Made by a program: the position numbers and the translations under genes. A model generated the notes under the pieces. It saw only the letters and a list, made by a program, of their open reading frames with translations. It made no database searches and was not told where the DNA came from. A stretch of 40,346 nucleotides of DNA from Owenia fusiformis (taxonomy: Eukaryota > Annelida > Polychaeta > Sabellida > Oweniidae), in NCBI GenBank assembly GCA_903813345.2, contig CAIIXF020000009.1, positions 4,404,001 to 4,444,346 on the forward strand. The letters are read 5' to 3'. This document shows positions 25,201-30,503 of the stretch, piece by piece (the stretch's first letter is position 1; the number at the start of each line of letters is the position of its first letter).

Positions 25201-25820
25201 ACGTCGACACTGGATCTACTGGAGGTCTAGTGGCTTTCCGTGGTTCATGGAGTAACTACCCCTACTTCGCTTCCGGTAGGTCATATTAAGCGTCGAACTG
25301 TCCGTATACAAATCTGGTGTACTGCTTGAATTGATATTGCAAATTGTCAGTCTGACTCCCTTGACATAGTGGCTATAATAGATATAGACCGTATTCATAA
25401 TTTCGCCACCCACATCGATCTCTGATACTGAATGCCGCAATATGCATTTTGAATGACGGGACTTTAATTTGGTTTTAGGCCGTCCACAATATTATTGGCT
25501 GTAGTATGACCGAAATGGTACATCCTGTTATTTCATTTTTCAAAAAAAATATTCTAACAGTGTTCTATTCTATTTTTGGGGTGTTCCCCTTTCAGCTTCT
25601 CATAAATATAAATATGTCGATATAATCTCTACTAGGAAATATCCCAGTAACTTCTATCGAGACTGGTCTGTACATTGTGAAGCCCGATAATATGGCTATG
25701 GATGCGACATATGCTGCCAAATTGAACGGACACCAGGAGAGATCTCGCCAAGTGTTGACGGAAAGTGCCGAAGGCTGCAATGACGTCAGAGAGGAGAGAT
25801 ATTGCCAAGCAACTTGTTAA
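1248..25820 (+). CDS. Secreted choice-of-anchor B / LVIVD-repeat beta-propeller protein (12 coding exons)
   Basis: Join of 1248-1250, 1442-1481, 1746-1991, 2608-2680, 3112-3346, 3525-3684, 4828-4953, 5452-5570, 24480-24553, 24741-24924, 25167-25275 and 25636-25820: 1554 bases, 517 residues plus TAA. All junctions are GT..AG and every phase matches. Residues 1-14 form a short hydrophobic signal peptide. Residues 16-35 are a W/C-rich segment (WDTWSEC). From about 125 to 475 the protein follows the choice-of-anchor B family: NDIWGWTDP, SSWRDMKV, HAFIGSEA, GLHMVDVSNP, DGYTHDAQC, GREICYNYNED, LTIVDVTNK, YTHQGW, YIWDVSDLDNP, EAIDHNQY, SNYEVGLRIL, WSNYPYF. The tail has three cysteines (CNDVREERYCQATC). 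In this family LVIVD-type repeats are predicted beta-propeller blades; the biochemical role is not known. Inferred to be an extracellular soluble protein, since I see no membrane segment after the signal peptide. Confidence 0.93.
1442..1481 (+). CDS. Gene 1 coding exon 2 (signal peptide core)
   Basis: Acceptor CTAG at 1438-1441, donor GTTAGT at 1482. Encodes ISLVLLLAVGALA plus one base of the next codon; this is the hydrophobic core of the signal peptide. Confidence 0.88.
1746..1991 (+). CDS. Gene 1 coding exon 3 (Trp/Cys-rich N-terminus)
   Basis: Acceptor TTTAG, donor GTAAGG at 1992. Residues 15-96. Starts GPSCRYTEWDTWSEC and contains a basic, methionine-rich stretch before a CSGG end. The WDTWSEC pattern is like the start of a thrombospondin type-1 repeat, but the full repeat is not seen. 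Confidence 0.92.
2608..2680 (+). CDS. Gene 1 coding exon 4
   Basis: Acceptor TTGTAG, donor GTATGT at 2681. Residues 97-121, reading SASGFRCQNVDLQSYLSL, followed by the linker into the propeller. Confidence 0.92.
3112..3346 (+). CDS. Gene 1 coding exon 5 (first propeller blades)
   Basis: Acceptor TTTCAG, donor GTAAAA at 3347. Residues 121-199 with the family hallmarks NDIWGWTDP, VRITDPVNP and SSWRDMKVVNDHAF, ending GHGLQ. Confidence 0.95.
3525..3684 (+). CDS. Gene 1 coding exon 6
   Basis: Acceptor GACAG, donor GTAAGC at 3685. Residues 200-253. Continues VFDLTRLRGQ, then HNIVSNPESNTIFVVGA, ending in a CRG segment. Confidence 0.95.
3904..3931. repeat. Perfect hairpin in intron 6 of gene 1
   Basis: GAGCGGGTG at 3904-3912 pairs exactly with CACCCGCTC at 3923-3931 around a TA-rich loop. 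It is unusually GC-rich for this intron. No function can be assigned. Confidence 0.7.
4061..4601. mobile_element. MITE-like element with 18-bp inverted ends (intron 6)
   Basis: TTTTGATACAGGGTATAT at 4061-4078 is inverted perfectly at 4584-4601, bounding ~540 bases with no plausible protein. The inside holds further inverted blocks (AGGGATATGTTTC near 4168 against GAAACATCCCT near 4196, and several TTAATTAGCC-like segments). No clear target duplication was found, so the element type is open. Confidence 0.6.
4828..4953 (+). CDS. Gene 1 coding exon 7
   Basis: Acceptor TTAAG at 4823-4827, donor GTAAGA at 4954. Residues 253-295 with GLHMVDVSNPKNP and DGYTHDAQC, among the most conserved choice-of-anchor B motifs. 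Confidence 0.95.
5073..5140 (+). repeat. 68-bp duplicated intron segment, copy 1 (intron 7)
   Basis: Matches 25568-25635 over 68 bases with four substitutions and no gap by eye. In copy 2 this segment is the 3' end of intron 11 and includes its functional acceptor; here it lies within intron 7 and ends CACTAG without a following exon. Confidence 0.8.
5452..5570 (+). CDS. Gene 1 coding exon 8
   Basis: Acceptor ACAAAG, donor GTACGT at 5571. Residues 295-334: GREICYNYNEDALTIVDVT, ending YTHQ. The next exon lies 18.9 kb away and continues GWITED, so the conserved YTHQGW motif is split by the giant intron. Confidence 0.95.
5660..6171 (+). repeat. Three diverged tandem copies, ~165-180 bp (intron 8, left flank)
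   Basis: Copies begin near 5661, 5821 and 6008 with variants of GGTTTAAACTGTG, and each later contains a TCTGTTTACGAACTTCATG-like segment. Divergence is high. The hAT-like element begins directly after the last copy, so it inserted into or beside this array. Confidence 0.5.
6172..6179 (+). repeat. 8-bp target site duplication, left copy
   Basis: GGCGTCAT directly before the TAGGGTGG terminus; repeated in direct orientation at 24216-24223. Confidence 0.88.
6272..6900 (+). repeat. Left subterminal ~190-bp tandem repeats of the hAT-like element
   Basis: Units start CACCAAATTTTGAGACCC at about 6272, 6463 and 6653, with a degenerate fourth near 6843. Each contains GGGAAATTTACCCA, GACTGAAAAATT, TTTCCTGGTATA and a TTATTACTTCATAATACTAGG-like end. 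Confidence 0.85.
6901..7857. other. Core of the hAT-like element
   Basis: Unique-looking sequence between the inward-facing subterminal repeats. GGTAATTCCTT at 6961-6971 is inverted at 7682-7692, so a smaller element may be embedded. An exon-like open segment lies at 7220-7432. No transposase motif is recognised. Confidence 0.45.
7220..7432 (+). other. Exon-like open segment inside the transposon core
   Basis: A pyrimidine-rich acceptor (CATCTTTGCAG) precedes 7220 and a donor (AAG/GTAATT) follows 7432. The 213-base interval is a whole number of codons and open in one frame with varied, non-repetitive residues (for example FLIDQCINGMVSVV and LQGIQASTELCHF). I do not recognise the protein. It could be a captured host exon, a transposase exon or chance. 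Confidence 0.3.
7858..8154 (-). repeat. Inverted subterminal repeat units (inner part of right arm)
   Basis: About one and a half of the same ~190-bp units in opposite orientation. The unit stops at GAGATG (8154); the sequence expected next is missing ~28 bases and then resumes at 23671 (GAAATAACC). This marks 8155-23670 as a later insertion into this unit. Confidence 0.75.
8219..9153 (-). mobile_element. Tc1/mariner-like element, internally deleted
   Basis: 27-bp perfect inverted repeats starting CACTGTTGCTCATAA (8219-8245 and 9127-9153), flanked by TA at 8217-8218 and 9154-9155, the family's target duplication. Joining the flanks restores ATCTGGAGTCTATTGTTTT, the sequence of intact neighbouring modules. 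At 935 bases it is shorter than a full Tc1 element and carries a broken transposase. Confidence 0.9.
8522..9022 (-). pseudogene. Decayed Tc1-like DDE transposase
   Basis: One frame on the minus strand reads VVFTKESRTPLV, GERYGDLLDLHLVPHAN, MQHDEA, then, after a stop at 8762-8764, SPDQALAEHMWDE, WDLISRRQVRHII and APGRNTAY; further in-frame stops lie at 8639-8641 and 8537-8539. These line up in order with the Tc1 transposase catalytic core and C-terminus. The first catalytic Asp appears as Lys (FTKES where FTDES is usual), and the usual sequence between FTDESRF and the GERY/RTPLV region is compressed, so it is internally deleted. The N-terminal DNA-binding region is absent. Confidence 0.8.
9154..9359 (+). 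repeat. 5' hairpin modules of array A (three copies) with CTT microsatellite
   Basis: AGACTCCAGAT/ATCTGGAGTCT hairpins at 9179-9204, 9250-9276 and 9304-9328, each followed by TATTGTTTTTGCCAGTATTC; a fourth lies at 8192-8217, left of the Tc1-like insertion. A (CTT)n run fills about 9224-9246. Loop sequences differ while stems are kept. Confidence 0.85.
9360..10750 (+). repeat. Array unit 1
   Basis: Starts with T-rich sequence and GTTTTCTCAACAACTATAAGG; DR1 motif AGGTCAAAGGTCA at 9474-9486; internal body repeats with CTAGGTCAAAATCTAGGTCA; a TATCC/TTCC pyrimidine tract at ~10465-10655; GGATGACTC repeats; 3' hairpin 10718-10740 (10-bp stem, TTC loop); CTAG at 10747-10750. Confidence 0.85.
10751..12157 (+). 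repeat. Array unit 2
   Basis: Same plan as unit 1 and the most similar to it: DR1 at 10876-10888, TATCC tract ~11870-12045, hairpin 12125-12147 with TTC loop, CTAG at 12154-12157. Confidence 0.85.
12158..13932 (+). repeat. Array unit 3
   Basis: DR1 at 12274-12286; one extra body repeat compared with units 1 and 2; pyrimidine tract ~13605-13795 with CATC repeats; GGATGACTC in four copies; hairpin 13900-13922 (TTC loop); CTAG at 13929-13932. Confidence 0.85.
14047..15611 (+). repeat. Array unit 4
   Basis: Starts TTCTTTCTTTCCGCGTTTTC. DR1 at 14159-14171. It lacks the TATCC tract; the 3' part instead reads TCTAGCTGACTCGATCAGC and GGATGACTCAGC. Hairpin 15581-15602 has T-A instead of G-C at the stem base and a TT loop. 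CTAG at 15608-15611. Confidence 0.85.
15612..18299 (+). repeat. Array unit 5 (longest unit)
   Basis: DR1 at 15744-15756. The body is expanded; ~160 bases starting at 16730 recur without visible change at 17340, a 610-bp step. The 3' end (hairpin 18269-18290, CTAG 18296-18299) is nearly identical to that of unit 4. Confidence 0.85.
18300..20498 (+). repeat. Array unit 6
   Basis: DR1 at 18419-18431. In place of the TATCC tract it has a degenerate ACTCAGCTACTT repeat (~20215-20440). Hairpin 20467-20488 has a T/C mismatch at the base, intermediate between the two hairpin classes. CTAG at 20495-20498. Confidence 0.85.
20499..21923 (+). repeat. Array unit 7 (last unit)
   Basis: DR1 at 20625-20637; TATCC tract ~21625-21815; GGATGACTC copies; hairpin 21891-21913 with TTC loop; CTAG at 21920-21923 against LINE sequence. 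Confidence 0.85.
22046..23731 (-). CDS. Partial non-LTR retrotransposon reverse transcriptase, open
   Basis: 561 codons open from the first Met. The first ~23 residues are translated hAT repeat, so the LINE part starts near residue 24 (RTLVDKY). Reverse-transcriptase motifs: VDLRKAFDTVW (42-52), GIKQGDPLSPLLFNIYIND (101-119), catalytic FADD (142-145), a YLGMELS segment, and a C-terminal CxxC..H....C cluster (CLMC then HYLLEC, ~480-497). This matches jockey/CR1-type elements; the clade is not resolved. The endonuclease domain and 5' fingers are missing, so it cannot be autonomous. No stop or frameshift suggests recent insertion. Confidence 0.9.
   Translation of the reverse strand: MRPKPHGKFTHASTEKLGYFIIRTLVDKYVLSEKGNIYMCFVDLRKAFDTVWHDGLFLKLLQSGVNGLFYKMIKHIYSQSKARVRLDNEGLFTNEFDCNKGIKQGDPLSPLLFNIYINDIIKTLDLKTDPLLNNKRIGSLLFADDLVIIASSKDEMQTKLDKLEKYCEEWHLNINTDKTKIMVMNKNGRLIDNHFFIGNYKIESVSRYIYLGMELSISGSMRPAAQHIKDKAEKAKFKLLSLISNGNMKPSLCLKLFDQLIKPICLYGSDIWGTGILNSSKIKKDPQWALEKGYDGITFESLHISFMKSILGVNRKASNDATRGDLGRFPLFISLFYQQMKYLNHINNKGTDSLLREALEVNKQLTDMNKQSWLTHINDVLKYIYNGTSPNYLNLKPREIKKLLENRYIQFWETKIKSNNGKLRFYKIIKAKWNKEPYLDLIKNEIDRNNLTKLRISAHKLEIETGRYTKPITPIEERKCLMCNKKTGSECHYLLECNKLKDVRSSYMDKIKKHCQNLENMNNVEHKLMFLFNSEGIILNILAKYISNIFIEREKNTKCIQ
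23671..24215 (-). repeat. Right inverted arm of the hAT-like element
   Basis: Nearly three inverted ~190-bp subterminal units (CCCAAATCCCATGGGAAAT cores near 23710, 23905 and 24095 on the minus strand) and the outer TIR ending CCACCCTA at 24215. Confidence 0.88.
24216..24223 (+). repeat. 8-bp target site duplication, right copy
   Basis: GGCGTCAT directly after the CCACCCTA terminus; identical to 6172-6179. An 8-bp duplication is the hAT signature. Confidence 0.88.
24480..24553 (+). CDS. Gene 1 coding exon 9
   Basis: Acceptor TTCTAG at 24474-24479, donor GTATAT at 24554. Residues 335-359: GWITEDHTVILLDDEQDE. Phases with exons 8 and 10 match, showing the gene continues across the transposon-filled intron. 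Confidence 0.94.
24741..24924 (+). CDS. Gene 1 coding exon 10
   Basis: Acceptor ATCTAG, donor GTACAG at 24925. Residues 359-420: YIWDVSDLDNP, EAIDHNQYIRG and SNYEVGLRIL, all family hallmarks. Confidence 0.95.
25167..25275 (+). CDS. Gene 1 coding exon 11
   Basis: Acceptor GACAAG at 25161-25166, donor GTAGGT at 25276. Residues 421-457: EVGYFDVDTGSTGG, FRGSWSNYPYFASG, the last canonical propeller motif. Confidence 0.94.
25568..25635 (+). repeat. 68-bp duplicated intron segment, copy 2 (acceptor of intron 11)
   Basis: The same segment as 5073-5140, ending at the acceptor used by exon 12. It holds the pyrimidine-rich tract CCCCTTTCAG and a probable branch region. Confidence 0.8.
25636..25820 (+). 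CDS. Gene 1 coding exon 12 (C-terminus and stop)
   Basis: Acceptor TACTAG at 25630-25635; TAA at 25818-25820. Residues 457-517. IPVTSIETGLYIVKP closes the propeller; a charged tail follows with three Cys in the last 14 residues, possibly pairing with the N-terminal Cys segment (inference). Confidence 0.94.
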
Positions 25821-25840
25821 TTGACTGATGTTAAATGATG

Positions 25841-25846
25841 AATAAA
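25841..25846 (+). promoter_or_regulatory. Polyadenylation signal of gene 1
   Basis: AATAAA 20 bases after the gene 1 stop codon, giving a very short 3' UTR. Confidence 0.75.
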
Positions 25847-26164
25847 GTTGATTTGAAAATGTAACATTTTATCGAGCTAAATATGTGGATGTTTTCAAAG
25901 ACATACACTCCGCATATCACTTTTGAACTACTTAAAGTTATATGTATATTTACACCAGACGTTGCTATTCACACCATTGTAAAATATGACTTATTGTATG
26001 ATACCGAGGTGATAAAAAGAAAATATCACGTCGATTGTAAATTTAAAACCTATTTTTGTCAGCATTTTAATGAGAAAAATGTCGAAATGAAGGACATTTA
26101 ATGATATACATCTGACATAAAAAACATTGTGGTAATAAAAACATGTGTGGTAATTTTGACAATG

Positions 26165-26385
26165 CGTATATCATCTGAGTGGTTCACGACTCGTATAAAA
26201 GGCTGTGGTGTGTACCTGTATGTCTGTGTACCTGTGCACATAAAAGAACACAGGGCTCCTCCAAGGAGGGGTTTCTGGCTCTATCTTCGAGTGTAAAATA
26301 CGTAAATACGGAATATACCAATGAGGTATTGCTCGCCAAATATGGCGGTAACCAAGATATAATAATAATAATAATAATAATCATC
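26165..26385 (+). mobile_element. Probable SINE-like retroposon with AAT tail
   Basis: A block GTGCACATAAAAGAACACAG, then CTCCTCCAAGGAGGGG, TTCTGGCTC, GTGTAAAATACGTAAATACGG, ending GATATAATAATAATAAT. Such ATAAAAGA..GGCTC..(AAT)n arrangements are common in invertebrate SINE or LINE tails. Target duplications were not identified, so limits are approximate. Confidence 0.45.
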
Positions 26386-26864
26386 ATGGGATACTTTTTA
26401 TAACGTCACCAATTTTGCATATTCCACGATTGTATTTCCCATGAATTCACAAACCTCTTGTTAATACTAAAAGATACCTTGTACATTTGGTTTCACTCAC
26501 TTTGAGTAATCCAGACTGGTGGGAAAAATAAGTATTCAATCCTCAAACGTATCCTTCAAACCCCAATCATATCCTCTAAGTAATTATAGGAAATTTATTC
26601 CGATTAAACCTATAAATGATGTTTCCAACGTTAATTATGTTAAATGATGAATACCCTCTACGTTTAATTAGCTGATTATTTCAATTTCTATAATTAATAA
26701 CTTAAGAGAAATAAAGCATCGTTTAACTAGCCATAATGATTCAACAGCAGTAAATTAGTTAAAACATAGTTTGTAATGATAGAAATAACTTACATAGAAA
26801 TTACTCTGGAAACAGGTGTATCGACTTCAATTATTTAACTATATTTCTCCTAATTTGGCTTTGG

Positions 26865-26872
26865 TATATAAA
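26865..26872 (+). promoter_or_regulatory. TATA box of gene 2
   Basis: TATATAAA lies 64 bases before the start codon at 26936. The implied transcription start near 26895 gives a ~40-base leader and excludes the upstream in-frame ATG at 26816. Confidence 0.65.
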
Positions 26873-26935
26873 CATCGAAGCAATGATCGTAATCCAGCAA
26901 CGCTTCTTACTGACAACTGTTCACAGACAAGCAGC

Positions 26936-26977
26936 ATGGCATACAAGGTCTTCGTTCTATGTTTAGTGATTGCGTTG
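26936..26977 (+). CDS. Gene 2 coding exon 1 (signal peptide)
   Basis: ATG at 26936, donor GTGAGA at 26978, phase 0; encodes MAYKVFVLCLVIAL. Confidence 0.85.
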
Positions 26978-29900
26978 GTGAGATATATTCATTTATAAGA
27001 GAATTTGAATTTTGATCATCATGATATTTATTAACATGTACATAATCAAGGCGCCGGTGATTTTTGAAGCCTGTATACAAAAATAGATGGCAAAGATGCC
27101 TTTTTAAAATTGCAAAATGTAAACAGGTTTTTTAGAATCCAAATGAGAACCTTCTGTTGCCAAGCATTTTTATTGGGGGATACAAACGAAAATGCTCTGT
27201 TCTTTTTAAAATTCTTCACTTTACTTGTGCATATTCAGTTTATGATTATGTAAATGATATTTTACATTTTATGTTTCAAGATGGTGCAGTGTCAGGGTGC
27301 TCCAGAACCAGGTAAGATATATTCAAAAAATCATTCTTGAATTCATTTTGGTATATTCATCGCAAGATTGTTATTGTATATAATACAAATATCATCATAT
27401 AATTTTCTCTTTTGGTATATTGTCAGATTGTTCCTGTAAGTAATATAGTATGCTATTTTGAATATCATTCAAGCATTCTCTTTTTGCATATTCATATATA
27501 GTCAAATTGTAATTATAAATATAACGATTGGCCTGGAATTTTTGTGTATTTTAGCCTTTAAGTGTAAAAGATGGGTATCGATATGGTGAACTTTTTGAAC
27601 ACACGTTTCTCTTAGACCAGTCATCAAAGAATTCTGAAAATGTTACTCATTGTCAATTTATGGCCATCTCTTGAATGGAAACAATATAATTTGAAATAAA
27701 TATATGCGGTTATACTTTTTCAATATTGTTTTAGAAAAGACATCAGACACTTTTTTGCTCTTCATATGGAATGAAATGAAACATCTATCCGAACCTCATT
27801 GGAACAAATTGACATAAACACAACGTGTTTAGGTCTTTCAATATTGTAATTGTACAAAGGAAAGTTTGGTTGATTTAAAAAAGTATCTTGTTAATAAAAT
27901 AAAAGGTTTATCTTAATTTTCATCTATTTTGGGGGGTTTTGTTTCAACTTTTTTGAATGCTTTTTCTTAAATCAACCAAAATTTCCTTTGTATAACTATT
28001 ATATTGAGAGGTCTAAGAAAATGTTGCATATGCTATTTTGTTCAAACAAGCCAATTCGGAAAGATATTTTATTTCATCCGGGGATCACATATCGATACCA
28101 ATCCTTTTAGGATCATTTATTGCGCGGTGAATATCTTGTCACATCGCGGATCAGAGACAAAAATGATAAAAATGTACATACACGTCGCACGAAACAGGGG
28201 ACAATTAGAGTAACATTATGGCGTCAAAATACAAAAACAATACAATGGGCCGTATAGGGCGCAATCAGCATTATAACGTCAAAAACGACAAGCGTTACAT
28301 TTTGTCAAGTTTAGTCAACCTAAAAATAAGATGCTTTATTCTTATTCAATCCTGGTGAAATTCACAGAGCATGAAGATCTCGAGGACAATATTTCTAAAA
28401 TGTTTTTGATTTTTGAAAAACGGTCAGGAAATCCACTTGGGGCATTAGTAAAAATTGATATGTATGGGATTTGTGGTAAAAAATCGATGCGTTACATTTT
28501 TTCAAGTCTCTAAAAGCAACTCTTATTCTCTTATTATTTGAAAAATAAAGAAATCGGTTATTGTTTTGTAAATTTCGCCATGACAATATTATGCAGTTAA
28601 TTTTTTTTTGAAATCAGACCTAAATTAGAAGGTTAAATAAAGGTAAATTTATTGCTTGTCTCCTTCGCCTTCAAAACCTTACACAATTTTGAAAATCTTA
28701 AAAGTGTTCATATAAGACGATTTGAACTGTAGCCGCTAGGCAATTGTGACGTCATAAAAACACATGTTTCAATGAATAAAATGTGAAATTTTAATAAAAT
28801 TCTGATCAGTATTCCAAAAGTTATTCCGATTTCAACGAACCGTGTAAGCGTGAAATGTTACGCCTTACAGCGTATCTGACGATGTCGGAGTACATTTAAC
28901 TTAAAAAATATGGTAGATCCCATCATACTTTTCAAGGAAAAATAATTTCAGTGAAATGCGAATAAAAAATACTTTAAAATGATATATAATACACATAGTT
29001 AGCTTTTTAAATAAGGCAGATATTAACGCTTAAAGCTGAGATTAGCCCGTATTTCCCGAATTGTCCCCAGGTCCGTGCACGTCATAACAGCGTTACTAGG
29101 TACTGATTATGATATGTGTTCATTTATAGAGACGGAGGAGTTGGAACGCAACAGAAGATGTGCACGCCCGTGTAACGCTAACACTGTGACAGGTTGTCCG
29201 CAAGGCTTTGTGTGTCGAGAAAAAGACAGTTGTGGAAGGGTCTGCGTTAAAGCGGTAAGAAACATTAGCAATATAATGCGAGAATCAGATAGAAAGGGGA
29301 GAAAATTACTTCCTGCGAAAGCTATTTGGATTTTGATATAATAGCTTTCCCACGGAGCATTTGGACAGCTCAATGATCGTGACCTTTGAAATCGAATTAA
29401 GTCGATCCGCGGCTTACTTTCGGTCTCTAACTGTGTCTTACATCAGTATCATCAATCCGTGTAAGTATTGGAGCGCTGGAGTACTTCTTTTTCGATCAAG
29501 ACTTGTAATTGTTAGTCGAGTGAATCGTTTTACTGCCAAATTCCAATATGGCGGTTTCTGCTCGGACATTTTCGTAAATCTCCGGAGGTTGTCCGAACCT
29601 AACTAATTCTCAAAATTCATTTCGTTCGTTGCGTATCTCGCACCTAGCAAACCGCCATATTGGAAATAGGTCTAAAAAACTTTCACTCGATGAACAATTT
29701 ACAAGTCTTGATCGAAAAAGAAGTACTCCAGCGCTCCAATACTTACACGGATTGATGATACTGATGTAAGACACAGTTAGAGACCAAAAGTAAGCCGCGG
29801 ATCGACTTAATTCGATTTCAAAGGTCACTATTGATCAGCTGTTCACTTCTCCGTTTGAGAGCCATAAGTTTCAAAATCTAACATGGCTCTCGAAGTGAGT

Positions 29901-30380
29901 AAGGAGAAAACATCTTAAGCAGCATCTACGACCTCCGATTGTCGTAGTTTTTTTGTACTTCACTGGCACAGGTTTATTGAGGAACTGTGAAAATAACACC
30001 TAACAAGTAATTAAAATAAAATAAACTAGTTAAATAAACTAGAATTGGTTTGCTGTGAAAATAATACTTTAAACTAGTCAACTTAAGCAAGCCTCTTTCT
30101 ACAAAATTGTTTCAGATGTTTATATGAATTTGAAGCATGAATAGGGTTTTACTTTCATTCACGCTGTATCAGCGTACTTTATCGTTCGTATCTTATCGTG
30201 AGGTCAATATCGTAAATACGATCTATCATATCGTGGGACCCCAACAAAATACTAACCAGCAGTGGAAATCTTCAAACAAACTGGTTCTGAAAACGAATCC
30301 GTTTCGCTGAAAAAAATCGAATAATTTCTATTTTTGTTAAATATATTTTGATATATTTACAGGTTGCGGTACCCCAATAG
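26936..30380 (+). CDS. Small secreted six-cysteine protein (4 coding exons)
   Basis: Join of 26936-26977, 27281-27311, 29130-29254 and 30363-30380; 216 bases, 71 residues plus TAG; all GT..AG, phases consistent. A signal peptide covers about residues 1-20 (MAYKVFVLCLVIALMVQCQG). The mature part is acidic, then Cys-rich with spacing C-x3-C-x7-C-x5-C-x5-C-x3-C, including RRCARPC, GCPQGFVC and DSCGRVC. I do not recognise a named family; the pattern suggests a small disulfide-bonded extracellular domain (inhibitor, antimicrobial or matrix type are all possible). A TATA box and a polyadenylation signal frame it as an independent gene. Confidence 0.82.
27281..27311 (+). CDS. Gene 2 coding exon 2
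   Basis: Acceptor TTTCAAG, donor GTAAGA at 27312. Encodes MVQCQGAPEP plus one base, finishing the signal peptide; cleavage is probably near QCQG/APEP. Confidence 0.82.
27345..27530 (+). repeat. Degenerate tandem repeat in intron 2 of gene 2
   Basis: Three loose copies start near 27347, 27412 and 27482 (TTTTGGTATATTCATC-like, then AGATTGT and a TATAATA stretch). Period 65-70 bases with high divergence. Confidence 0.4.
27829..28016. mobile_element. Short MITE-like element with ~50-bp inverted arms
   Basis: TTAGGTCTTTCAATAT ... ACAAAGGAAA, TTTGGTTGATTTAA on the left is matched in inverse order by TTAAATCAACCAAA, TTTCCTTTGTA and TATATTGAGAGGTCTAA on the right. It lies in intron 2 of gene 2 and has no coding content. 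Confidence 0.6.
29130..29254 (+). CDS. Gene 2 coding exon 3 (six-cysteine domain)
   Basis: Acceptor TTATAG, donor GTAAGA at 29255. Residues 25-66: an acidic start (ETEELER), then all six mature cysteines. Confidence 0.88.
29305..29900. mobile_element. Foldback element with ~200-250-bp inverted arms
   Basis: Left arm 29353-29557 and right arm 29649-29853 are inverted copies (shared blocks include GTGACCTTTGAAATCGA, GTAAGTATTGGAGCGCTGG, TTCCAATATGGCGGTTT). Weaker similarity extends to about 29305 and 29900. The ~90-base centre has no protein. It starts about 50 bases after the exon 3 donor of gene 2. No target duplication is resolved. Confidence 0.8.
30363..30380 (+). CDS. Gene 2 coding exon 4 (last five codons)
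   Basis: Acceptor TTACAG at 30357-30362; encodes VAVPQ then TAG at 30378-30380. If intron 3 were retained, the frame would continue through 29341. Confidence 0.72.
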   Translation, partial: VAVPQ

Positions 30381-30497
30381 TAGCAGTGTTGACCGACAAG
30401 ATCATTTACGACACGATGAAGCTATATTTAAACCGGAAATACATTAAATAACTCTGCATTGTTTGATAGTATTTTTGCTGTCTCCTCGAAATATTGA

Positions 30498-30503
30498 AAT
30501 AAA
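30498..30503 (+). promoter_or_regulatory. Polyadenylation signal of gene 2
   Basis: AATAAA 117 bases after the gene 2 stop codon. Confidence 0.7.

Noticed and set aside
26816-26935. Upstream in-frame ATG as the start of gene 2
   Set aside because: The TATA box at 26865 lies inside this extension, and the ATG at 26936 begins a proper signal peptide.
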